Shown here: in pieces, positions 48,201 through 57,305 of the stretch
Layout: each line of letters begins with the position of its first letter
Numbering within the stretch: position 1 is the first letter of the stretch
Source of the DNA: Plectrocnemia conspersa
Taxonomy: Eukaryota; Arthropoda; Insecta; Trichoptera; Polycentropodidae
DNA: 64,000 nt
Direction: 5' to 3'
Assembly (NCBI GenBank): GCA_009617715.1
Contig: VTFK01000534.1
Location: forward strand, 62,001-126,000
Notes under the pieces: model-generated
Database searches by the model: none
The model's input: only the letters and a program-made list of their open reading frames with translations
Told to the model about the DNA's origin: nothing
Position numbers and translations under genes: made by a program

Positions 48201-51200
48201 CTGTCCATTAGTGAAAAACAGTGGACAGGAAGATATCGATAGAGATGGAATTGGAGATGCTTGCGATTATGACATAGATAACGATGGTAATATTTAGATG
48301 CTTATGAATTTTGTAACCAACCAAAGAATAGAAAAAGTTAGTTGTATGGCTTTTGCAATTAAACTAACTTTTGTTATTTATGTTTTACTGTTTTTTTGTT
48401 TGTTAATTCAGTAATACATTAATTTGTATTGTTTGTCATTTCAACATACGTTATTTCATTAAATAGTATTAAATTATTAAGGAGGGGCCAGTAAATACAT
48501 ATAACATTAATTTGTTCTGAGACAGAATGATAATTTGGCCCCTTAACTAGGAATGGTTGCCCATGAGTGATGCTCATGTATCCGTTGCGAGCTACCTTGG
48601 TATCCGTTGCGTGTACTTGGGCCCTACGAGTCCAACCCTATGGGCGGGCACAAAGCTTGCGACGGCCGGCTGAGTGGGGCCCCCGTAGTACATATTTTAT
48701 CGGAGTATGCATTATATTTGAATGAAATAATGGCATAAATAAATTTTACTGTAAAATATATTTTTATTTTACACTTCATATGCCATGCTCAATTGGGAAC
48801 ATTCACAAAAATCTATTTTTTGAAGTGTTTTTTTTTCGGTAAAATATTTTACTGAATCTATTTTTCAGTTAAAAAAATACATGTATTCAAAAAAATAACA
48901 GGAAAAAAAATCTGGCAGGTAATGGGTTAAATCGTAGGAACGTAAAACATATTTTTCCCGAGTGCACGGGGAAAGGTGCTCTCGTTGGCTGGCCTGCATT
49001 GCTTTACACTGCATGCATTGCGTATCATCATTGTCGCAACACCACCCCCTTGATCTTCGAGGGATGTAAATGTTGCCTCAGTCGCAGTCTTGGCCCTCGG
49101 TTTCCCTTAGGGCCGAGCCTTTTGGCCCTGTTTGCGTTACTCTGCTATGCTTTGTTCGTTATTAGTAGTGCCTCGCGCCCTATCTCAGACGACCAGCCCG
49201 AGAGGTCACTTCCCCTCAAGGGTTTGGGTTTTAAACCTAATGAGGGGTCCCTGAGCGTGTTATCGACTGGCGCTGATGCCCATGTACTACCGGTATTTCA
49301 TTTTGTAATACCGGTAATATCGAAGGTCGATTTTCGCCGCAGAACCCAAAAATATTATCAGAAATAAATAGGGTTTCAAAGTTATTACAAATAAAATATA
49401 TTGACATTATTACAGCAATATACGTTTTACAATCAGCCATTAGTGAATGAAAAACATATTGAAATATGTATTTATATCAGCAATAAGATGGCCTCTAAAT
49501 AAAAAATCAAACCTTTATTTAAGTTAATTTAAGTTGATTCATACATTGAACTCGCTAGTTACAAATTCAATAATCAAAATGTTAACCTTAATTCTTTTTT
49601 CTATTAATATTGTCCGCAATTTTTTTGTCCGGAAAAATCAGTGTCCGGTAAGTTCCTGTCCGCAAAAATCTGTCCGAAATTTTTGTGTACGGAAAAATTC
49701 CTATTTGTAAAAATTCTGTTGAGATATGCTTCTAAGAATCGAATAAAGGAAGCATATCTAAACCAAATCTTGCCCAATAGGAAAGGGCAAAAAACAATTA
49801 TCTCTTCTCAGAAGTCAAAAATTCACGTCTAAAGCAATAAAATCGCGACGGCACCGACACGATTTTATTGCTTTTGACGTGACTTTTTGACTTCTGAGAA
49901 GTGATAATTGTTTTTGGGCCCTCCTATTGAGCAAAATTCGGTTTGAATACACTTTGATGGATAATTTAATATTAGAATCTCATAGTATCGGTAAGGAGAG
50001 TTATCATATTTTTAGAATATAATAGTTTACTACGGAGCAATGTCTGTATGTACTTCTTCTTCCGCTCATTTTCGACTTGAACTAATGTAAGCTATTCATC
50101 TTTAATTAGTTTTAGATTTATTAGATTGTATTTGGGCTTGAAATGCAGTTTATACATTCACTGTAACATTTTTACATCGCATGTAAATAAATGATGATAA
50201 GTATGTAAAACTATAAAACTACATATAGAAAAGATAAAATCGTGTAATTTTACTAGCACCTGCAATATAAATTATATTTTTACTGGTAAAAATATATATC
50301 TGCTAGGGAAAATGTGTTTAGATATGATTTTACTGAAATGACATATTTTAATTTTTTCATTTTTTCTGGCAAAATTCAAGATGGGACAAATGCCCCCACC
50401 TACTCCCCCTAAATGATGTTCCTGTGCAAGGACCATTAGTTACCAACAAAAACACTTTTAAACAAAGCTGACTTACAAACTTGTTCTAATTAATCTTAAT
50501 TATGTAAGGTATACCAAATCACTCTGATAACTGCCCTTATCATGTAAACGTTGAGCAAGGAGATAGTGATGCTGACGGAGTCGGTGACGTTTGCGACAAC
50601 TGCTTACGAGTATCGAACAAGGACCAAGAAGACAGTGATATGGATCTCATCGGTGATGCTTGCGATAGTGATGTGGATAGGGACAGGTGACTTTCTATTC
50701 ATACATTAAACATAACATTGAAGGGAATCTAATTTATTCTTCTCACAATTTAGAGATGGAATTCAAGACAACTTAGATAATTGTATCAACACACCCAATT
50801 GTAATCAGTTAGATGTTGATAACGACGGTCATGGAGACGCGTGCGATGCAGATGCAGATAACGACGGAATATTAAATCTTGAAGATAATTGTCCGTTACT
50901 TTACAATCCGTCCCAAATTGATGAAAATCGTTAGTAAATTATAAATTAAATATACCAATGTAAATTATCAGATGATAATTTCATACTAGACATTTTGAAT
51001 AATAACTTTAGAATGATTTATTTTACAGTTAATGGAGTAGGAGATTGGTGCGAAGACGATTTTGATTCTGATGATGTTCTAAATGATGAAGATAATTGTC
51101 CCAATAATTCAAAAATTCATTCAACCGATTTCAGGTGAGACTTTCAGCAATGAAGTAATAGGGTTTCGAATTTTAAGTTTGTTTGCTTCACTAAAATAAA

Positions 51201-53910
51201 TTAATATGAATTTAAAGTTTGTCTAGTTCCCTTTAAAAATTATTATGCTTAGCACATTTATTCTGAATAGCTTCTAATGAGTTGTCTTATCGCTTCAAGC
51301 GGCTTTAATTCATTGCCATGAGAATAAATAAAAGATGTGACGTTAGCAATTATACACAGATTAGCCGCTGTAGGAAGAGGCGCCGCTGGCCGTCGAACTC
51401 CCATCATAGTAACCAAAAAAATTTTCTCCGCCGCTACGTCGTAGTGTTGCCAGTGTGCTTCCTATATCGCGGACAAGCAAATAAATTGGCATATACAGCG
51501 CCCCCTCGTTAGCAATTCATTAACAGTAGTCCGAAAGAAAATTACGAATAAAAGAATAAATTTTATTATTATTGTAGAGAATATCAGACTGTCAATTTAG
51601 ATCCTATAGAAGGTTCACAAATAGATCCATACTGGGAAGTATTTAACAATGGCGCTGAAATGCTTCAAAGGTTTAATAGCGATCCCGGTCTTGCAGTCGG
51701 ATATGATTCGTTCAACGGCGTCGATTTTGAAGGAACCTTTTTCGTAAATTCTAATCAAGATAATGATTACGTTGGATTTATATTCAGGTATTTTATTAAC
51801 TGAATATATATTATTTAATAAATTAAAATTGAAAAACACAGCCTTCTTTCTCAATAGTTATCAAAACAACCGCAAGTTTTATACTATGACGTGGAAGAAG
51901 CAATTCCAGTATTATTGGGAAGCTATTCCGTTCAGAGCCACGGGTGAACCTGGAATACAATTAAAGCTAGTCAATTCTAGCACTGGACCTGGACCAATGT
52001 TAAGGAACTCCTTTGTGGCACTCTGGAGATACACCAGATCAGGTATATGTCGACCTTCTTATAATGTTTCTCTTCTTACTAAAAGATTTTTTTAGCTAGT
52101 CGCTTCAGCAAGTCTATGATTTGTCTATTGTAGTATCTTATATATAATTGTTCTAATCTATTATATTGCACAAGTAATAATATATAAGTGTTAGTATTAG
52201 GTGGCAAATTTCAAATAGCTTGGACAAATACGAAAAATGGTAATTAGTACCAATTAAGCCACCAAACTTCGCTTCTTCAATATATGTCTTTATAAAGCTT
52301 CAAGAATAACGGTGATATTGTATAAACGAGAGCAATACATTGTGTTGTGGTTATCAATGGTTATACAAGTTATAGCATATATTTTATTGAAGGTCCAACC
52401 AGCTGCACCGTTATCTCTAAAGTTATTTAAACGGCCATTTTAAATATTTTTAAAATTAAATAACTAACTGAACAGACAAAAGGAGAATACTAAATTTATT
52501 TATTTGTATTAAATTAAGACTATCGTGACATAAAAGGTTACTCCAATGGGTCACAATGGTTAAAAAAAATACATTGTATTATTGCAATTTACAAAAATAT
52601 GTAATTAAAATAATACGTAAAAAGAAGCAAACAAAAAACATGACATATTAAAATTATATGATACGAACCAGACCTGCTCCTCATAGCTGACATTAAACAG
52701 ATCAATTTACAATACCAGCGTATTGAGGAGCCGGATGGTGACAGCTATAGGCGAGTCAGCAAGTCGTAGCCATAATGATCATCAAAAGAGGACGCGATCG
52801 TGATTCTCAAAGATTTTCAGGAACCCAAAACTGGAATTTCTCGAGAATAGTTTGTCGACAGCACCCTTCAGTGCGATCTTAATTCACCACACGTTGGAGG
52901 CCCGTCTTACCAGTATTATGAACTCCTCTCGAGGAGAAAGGACTCTCGGGGGACACCACGGGCGTTCCCGAGGGGTGGAGCTATGACAATGATGATAATA
53001 AAAACGAATAATACACTGATTAATGCTCGGAAAACATATTGCTATATATTTCTATTACATGTGAATAAAACATTTTATTAAAGATACTTTTATGTTTTGT
53101 AGTATTAAAAATTAACATTTTATGTTCTGGGAATGTGTCTCTTTTCAAACGGTTTATTATTTTTATCTTAAAGGTTAAGATACTTTGGAGTGAGCCAAAA
53201 AAGATCCCCTGGAAAGAATACACTGCCTATCGTTGGAAATTGCTTCACAGACCAAATATAGGTTTGATTCGTCTGAGCATATACGAAGGAAAAAATAAAG
53301 TTGCCGATTCCGGAAACATTTTCGATTCGACGTTAAAGGGAGGACGTCTGGGAGTTTACAGCTTCTCTCAAAAGATGATCATTTGGTCCAACTTAGAGTA
53401 TAGATGCAACGGTAATATTATATGTATATATATTATAGAATTGTTTATTTTTACGCAATATTATATTGAAAAAAAAAAAAATATTTAACGTGTATTTTTC
53501 GCGTTCATCTTTTATATGAACGAGTCTCTATATTTCGCCGAAGATTGTCCCAGCATCATCAGGAGTTCCCACATTTTTTAGAGTACACTTTTTTTACATC
53601 GCGCAGGTTTTTATTTGCATTTTTTTGTATTGGTTTTAATGTTAATAACACCTGAGTTTGAATATTATTACCCTCATTGCTCCGCGGATAGAAGCATACT
53701 GAATTTTTTTTTCAGTATGCTCCTATCCGCGCTCCTGATGATGCTGCGACAATTTTCGGCGAAATATAGAGACTCATTCATAACGCGAAAAAAACACGTA
53801 AATATTTTTATATATATTTGCAATTTACAGAAAATGTGCCGGAGATGGTTTATCGCGAGTTACCTCCTAAACTTCAACAAGAAGTGGGCATCGATTACTC
53901 TCGATTTTAA
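36299..53910 (+). CDS. Thrombospondin (pentameric type) with greatly expanded EGF region, TSP-1
   Basis: Exons: 36299-36371, 36898-37068, 37147-37352, 39627-39783, 39849-40025, then 13 array exons (listed under 40379-45599), 45799-46019, 46087-46308, 47180-47431, 47492-47599, 47664-47832, 50509-50686, 50754-50929, 51029-51134, 51578-51787, 51858-52042, 53174-53411, 53831-53910. About 1,496 residues if all are used. Order: signal peptide ([13 protein letters not shown]), N-terminal LamG-like domain (about 25-170), coiled coil from 203 ending EKCAGCK for oligomerisation, EGF domains, type 3 repeats with DNC and GDACD motifs, and a C-terminal domain with [18 protein letters not shown] and [10 protein letters not shown]. 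Thrombospondins are secreted calcium-binding matrix proteins; in flies the single gene acts at muscle attachments. Oddity: exon 51858-52042 ends in phase 1 but 53174 needs phase 0, and the conserved residues at this join are missing. Confidence 0.9.
38070..38132. repeat. Perfect 30-bp AT-rich inverted repeat
   Basis: Arms at 38070-38099 and 38103-38132 are exact complements separated by three bases, made of TATTTTATTTTATTTTATG-type sequence. It lies in TSP-1 intron 3, close to transposon debris, and could extrude as a cruciform. It may be the core of a decayed foldback element. Confidence 0.8.
38640..39460. repeat. Composite repeat debris in TSP-1 intron 3
   Basis: The block contains several G-run tracts next to AATGACGT motifs, GTGACATGCATTTTTCTGG-like sequences, a repeated AGGTAGATACTAC...GTCTCCTGAATTA pair (about 39112-39160 and 39213-39240) and one foldback-MITE arm near 39400-39450. 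It belongs with the composite family at 5820-6700. Confidence 0.45.
40618..40650 (+). pseudogene. Truncated EGF exon remnant
   Basis: CGCACAAAAAAACCTTGTTT followed by TGCAG and a GTAAGC donor matches the 3' end of an array exon (compare the end of copy 13) or of exon 39849-40025. The upstream part of the exon and its acceptor are absent. It lies inside the long intron between array copies 1 and 2. Confidence 0.55.
41343..41432 (+). mobile_element. Mariner transposase C-terminal fragment
   Basis: The translation reads [20 protein letters not shown], matching the YSPDLAPSDYHLF region of mariner transposases, which carries the last catalytic aspartate. The frame ends soon after. It sits in the roughly 1.1-kb intron between EGF array copies 1 and 2 and helps explain why that intron is longer than the others. 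Confidence 0.75.
48050..48197 (-). mobile_element. Tc1/mariner-family transposase 3' fragment
   Basis: On the minus strand the translation gives [12 protein letters not shown], then [15 protein letters not shown] with an in-frame stop between, resembling the C terminus of Tc1/mariner-family transposases. The fragment abuts the duplicated type 3 exon piece at 48199, so the two events may be linked. Confidence 0.5.
48199..48325 (+). pseudogene. Duplicated fragment of a thrombospondin type 3 repeat exon
   Basis: This is homologous to 47743-47865, the 3' half of exon 47664-47832 plus its donor and the first bases of the next intron. It encodes [20 protein letters not shown] and IDND with no stop, and changes are mostly conservative. 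A pyrimidine-rich tract ending CCATTAG would allow an acceptor at 48211, giving a 75-nt phase 1-1 exon 48212-48286. Including it would add one unpaired Cys to the calcium wire, so it may be a pseudo-exon. Confidence 0.6.
48540..49330. other. GC-rich island of unknown nature in TSP-1 intron
   Basis: Two stretches, 48540-48680 and 48960-49290, are much richer in G and C than anything around them. The second has a 122-codon open frame (48999-49367) with no family I recognise. The composition suggests a recently inserted element or foreign DNA rather than a host exon, since the flanking type 3 exons join in frame without it. Confidence 0.4.
49749..49966. repeat. Foldback MITE, longest copy
   Basis: Arms of roughly 100 bp (about 49749-49846 and 49860-49966) are inverted copies, including CAATTATCTCTTCTCAGAAG and its complement, AAAGCAATAAAATCG at the loop, and CCAATAGG with CCTATTG outside. 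The loop carries GCGACGGCACCGACAC, also seen at the single-arm copies 29824 and 63030. It lies in the TSP-1 intron before exon 50509. Confidence 0.8.
51318..51512 (+). repeat. Dispersed repeat family R2, copy 2
   Basis: It matches 10918-11120 through AATTATACACAGATTAGCCG, GTCGTAGTGTTGCCAGTGTG and TATCGCGGACAAGCAAATAA. It is inserted in the TSP-1 intron before exon 51578. The 64-codon frame over it is not a gene. Confidence 0.5.
52640..52990. repeat. Reversed family R3 copy plus retroelement-like tail
   Basis: From 52640 to 52830 the minus strand repeats family R3 (GAGGAGCAGG, ATTATGGCTACG, GATCGCGTCCTC). From 52890 to 52990 a more GC-rich stretch with CTCGAGGAGAAAGGACTCTC and CCCGAGGGGTGGAGCTATGA ends in ATGATGATAATAAAAA, which resembles the 3' end of a non-LTR retroelement. 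Both lie in the intron where the TSP-1 frame fails to close. Confidence 0.4.
53489..53799. mobile_element. MITE with about 70-bp terminal inverted repeats and a nested hairpin
   Basis: The left arm 53489-53565 (TTTTTCGCGTTCATC...GCATCATCAGGAG) is complementary, with few mismatches, to the right arm 53731-53799. Inside, 53684-53703 and 53711-53730 form a second 20-bp hairpin with one mismatch. The element fills most of the last TSP-1 intron, between exons 53174-53411 and 53831-53910. It has no coding capacity. Confidence 0.8.
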
Positions 53911-54162
53911 AGAAAATAAAGATGTATGTAAATGTAAAAAATCCGACGAGCATTGAACCTAGCTTGTTTAAGATGCATAGTATTGTCTTTTAAATAAATT
54001 AATAATTTATGATTATATAAATATTAATAGTAATAAAAACAATGGTACGATTATAAGATTTTTTTTTACTTAATAAATTTATTATATAATATGTTTCTCT
54101 GTCGGCGTACTGAAGAGATATCTATTGGGTTGTACGTTAGATAAACAATCCTGCCTCATTTT

Positions 54163-54374
54163 GTCCACTTGAAAGAGTGTTTGGTCATGTTAAATTTCAA
54201 TAAAAAGCAATTTTCACGCCGTTTCATAACCATGGACGAAACATGGATACATCACAATACACCAGAAACAAAGGAGCAGTCGAAACAGTGGACGGCTCCT
54301 CCCTCTGATCTTGAAACAAAGTTAAGCAAAACCATAAGATTAGTGACAATGGATCGAGATACAACTGGATAATT
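54163..54374 (+). mobile_element. Mariner transposase fragment
   Basis: The translation contains FSRRFITMDETWIHHNTPET and KEQSKQWTAPP, the diagnostic mariner block around the second catalytic aspartate. It stops after DRDTTG, and both ends of the transposase are missing. It is a dead fragment immediately upstream of the aminotransferase exon relic. Confidence 0.85.
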
Positions 54375-54439
54375 AAAAAGATACAACTGCAATAATTAAA
54401 AACGTATTTATGTAATACAAAATAAAATAATAAAGATTT

Positions 54440-54694
54440 AATTTTGTGTCATTCTAGAAGCAAATTTATTGGACAAATATGTGGATATTTTATTTAAATC
54501 GAGCTACCGGTGAACGCTGATTGTTGTTCCACAGGGAAAAGCCCTGGGCCATTTCTGATTCAAGGTTCAACGTATATCCGAATGATGCTATGCATGTGAA
54601 GCTGGACCATACGCACAAACTATTGACTTTCATGCACGTTGAGGCCGCTAAAGGTTTGTGTTTAAAATTAAATAAATACTTGGGAGTTCATTAA
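54440..54694 (+). pseudogene. Relic of aminotransferase last exon, third copy
   Basis: The sequence follows exon 7 of copies A and B: ATTCTAGAAGCAAAT, TATTTTATTTAAATCGAGCT, ACCGGTGAACGCTGAT, CCATTTCTGATTCAAGGTTC, GAGGCCGCTAAAGGTTTGTG, then a matching CATTAA stop. It has several internal deletions that break the frame, and exons 1-6 are absent. It combines bases found in copy A and copy B, so it is a separate old copy. Confidence 0.85.
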
Positions 54695-55799
54695 TATATT
54701 TTATGTAAATAAATCATACAATACACCTTTTGTAAATTGTATCGCCCACTCGATTGTTGTGGTTTGTGGTCGTACCTGTTCACCCACTCGAAACGAGACT
54801 AAGTAAAGTGACTTTGCCAAATTAATTTTGTGTTGCTTATGAATTGATGTAAACATTTGGAATGAAATGCAAATTAAAACGGTTTAAAAATACGCACAAC
54901 TTGAAGCGATTAGATGTGGTGAATCTAGTCATTCATTTTGTCGTGCGGATGATAGCATCATATCCTGAGGTTTTACACTGTAAGTATTGTGTCATTTATA
55001 ATTTAGATTAATAAGGAAAAATGATGCAGCTAACAAACCATATGCATTAAAATAATCAGTTAAATATTATTTTGGCATATTTTTTTATCATTATGGTAAA
55101 TGTAATATAATTGACAATTTTGCTGTAATCTAAAAATTGTTAATCCAAAGCTTTCTCAGCGTTGTATACCATAAAACTTGTTTTTAAGAAAAAATAATTT
55201 TATTTGTATTTTTTTTTAAATGCAAATTAAGCTTTTGAACACTTTTTCCATACGACGTTTTTCAGTAGGATTTGATTTCGCAAAGTTATGACACTTTTAA
55301 TTTTAAATTGGACACCATTTTGTAAAAAAAAAAAATATATTTTTTTTCGTACAGAATGTATAAGGGGTGCTCAGTAATTCAATACTATACTAAAAATTGA
55401 GTTTAAATCTTCAAAACCAAACAATTAAGAGCGTTAACTCTTTTGCAAGTCTCAAAATGGCTCATATGGGGTCCGATCGATCTGATACATAGCTTGTTTT
55501 GAAGCAAAAAACTATTTTTTTTATATTTTATTTAGATGAAGTTTATTACATACAATTAATTGAATAGATACATGCGGGTTTTTAATTACGTATGTCCATT
55601 TTTATCTATCGATTCATTGTTATTTTTATAATAAAATGTGTATTTTTCCAAACATTTCAGATACCAGAGTTAGTAATACGAATTTTGCTACTTTTGAGCT
55701 TCCTTTTCGGATTCAATGGAAAAAATGTCTTAAGTCTTAAGATAAAAGACAGCAGAAACTATTACTATTACTTATTCTGAGTAATATAAAACGTTCGTT

Positions 55800-56640
55800 A
55801 CCGAGCCTTTATTGCTTTTGGCATGGATTTTTGACTTCTGAGAAGTGATAATTAACCAAAATTCGATTTGAATACACTTTGACCAATACTCTCATGTCAG
55901 AAGTCCGTGATAATATCGGTAAGGATAACTATCATATTTAAAAAAAGTGTATTATCAAATTTCAGAGAAATCAAACTATGGAGAAATATGTGAGATGTGA
56001 CACCTCTCTGTAATTCTTCTTTCGCTTATTTTCTCTGAGAGATGAGTTGGCTTAGCTTGTATTTTGGAGCTTTCATTAGATTTGGTTTGGGTTTAAACAG
56101 AAGACATTTCGCAACTTCAAATTGAGCTTCATATACATTATAAAGCAGAATATAAATTCACTAGCGTCCATCAGTTAAATTATGTTTTCGCTAGTAGTAT
56201 AAATGTATTTAGATTTCACTAGTAAAAATATAACTTTACTGAAAAATACACATTCACTGTAACTTTGCATGTAAATGTATTTATTACCGCATATGGAAAA
56301 GTTGAATATTTGTACTAGCACTTGCCAGATACATTTTATTTTCATTGGTAAAAGTATATATTTACTGGTGAAAATGTATTCCGATATAAATTCACTTAAA
56401 TGGCATATTAAAAAAATATTTTCGTTAGCGATTCGAGACTGCTTTTTTATTTTATATGAACCCGAATTTTTTTGGTTTAGAATCAGAGACGTCATATAAG
56501 CTCATTCCAGGGGGGGGGCGGGGGCAAAAGTTAGCCAGTCAGTGGTCGTTTTTCTTAATATTTCTTTTTCATTAAGATTCATAGTGTCTGGAAAATTCAA
56601 GGGGGGGGGGGGAATGCCTCCACCTGCCTTCCTCAAATGA
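55800..56640. repeat. Composite repeat region upstream of TSP-2
   Basis: It carries a foldback arm (TTTTTGACTTCTGAGAAGTG) at about 55813-55860, a TTCTTTCGCTTATTTTC block, ACTAGTGAAA/ACTAGTAAAAATATA motifs and two G runs at 56505 and 56602 next to AATGACGTC. The order parallels 49780-50420 and 62520-63360. Confidence 0.5.
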
Positions 56641-56737
56641 CGTCCATGTACAGTAACACGCTACCTCTGGTAATCGACAAGCACATGTTCGTACTGCCTG
56701 TGAGAGAATATCACTAAAATTTACTTTAATAATATAA

Positions 56738-57305
56738 TTATTATTTGTCTGAAATATTGTTACACATACGCTGTAAGCACATCGAGATAACGCCTAATAT
56801 ATGAAAACGGTAGATTTATACATATAAAGTAATAAAATAGTATAAACTTATATAGTAGTGAGCAACAGATTTTTATACAATATTTTTCAAACTGGAAATT
56901 AAAATCATACTATTTTAAGCATAATATAAAAATGTTTTTTTTTCACATATTATTAATTGTAAATAATAACCTGCTAGCATGTAAATAAATATGGATCGAA
57001 TGTGTATATAAATGGAATATGGCAATTTATATACGAATTGAAGGGTACTAGTAGTTCGTCGATGAGCGACCAAGAAAATTTGTTCAGGAGCTTTAGTCTT
57101 GGCTTAAGAGCCACCGAGACTTGACGTCTGTTATATACAAAGTATACAATTCATTTTCTTCCATTCTTGACTATTTTTTAACTTAACGATAACTTTAGAT
57201 TAGGAACAAACGTGACGAATCCGCGGAATTGAGCGAAACTAATCAGGCATTCGGTTGAATTCGTTAACTAATGGATTTTTGTTGGTTCTAGTGAATTTTT
57301 AGAAC
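56738..57305 (+). repeat. Duplicated 5' flank of thrombospondin 2
   Basis: Homologous to 35764-36298, with the same ordered blocks up to the start codon. The duplication edge lies close to 56738, just after repeat debris. The AAATTTGTTCAGGAGC and AAAGTATACAA blocks are kept, which marks them as possible promoter or leader elements. Confidence 0.65.

Larger units (their letters stand above)
53911..57305. other. Intergenic region between the two thrombospondin genes
   Basis: The start holds the TSP-1 3' UTR with AATAAA-like motifs from about 53993. It then holds a mariner fragment, an aminotransferase exon relic, composite repeat debris with a foldback arm at 55800-56640, and the duplicated TSP 5' flank from about 56738. 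The stretch 54700-55800 is AT-rich with nothing I can support. Confidence 0.55.

Noticed and set aside
52200..52245. Potential exon after AG at 52202 with donor GTAATT, between TSP-1 C-terminal exons
   Set aside because: It keeps phase 1 rather than correcting to phase 0, and the encoded residues do not resemble the thrombospondin C-terminal domain.
53112..53173. Upstream extension of the TSP-1 exon at 53174 from an acceptor near 53100
   Set aside because: It would restore the frame but adds about 20 residues unlike any thrombospondin, while the acceptor at 53173 matches the conserved start VKILW.
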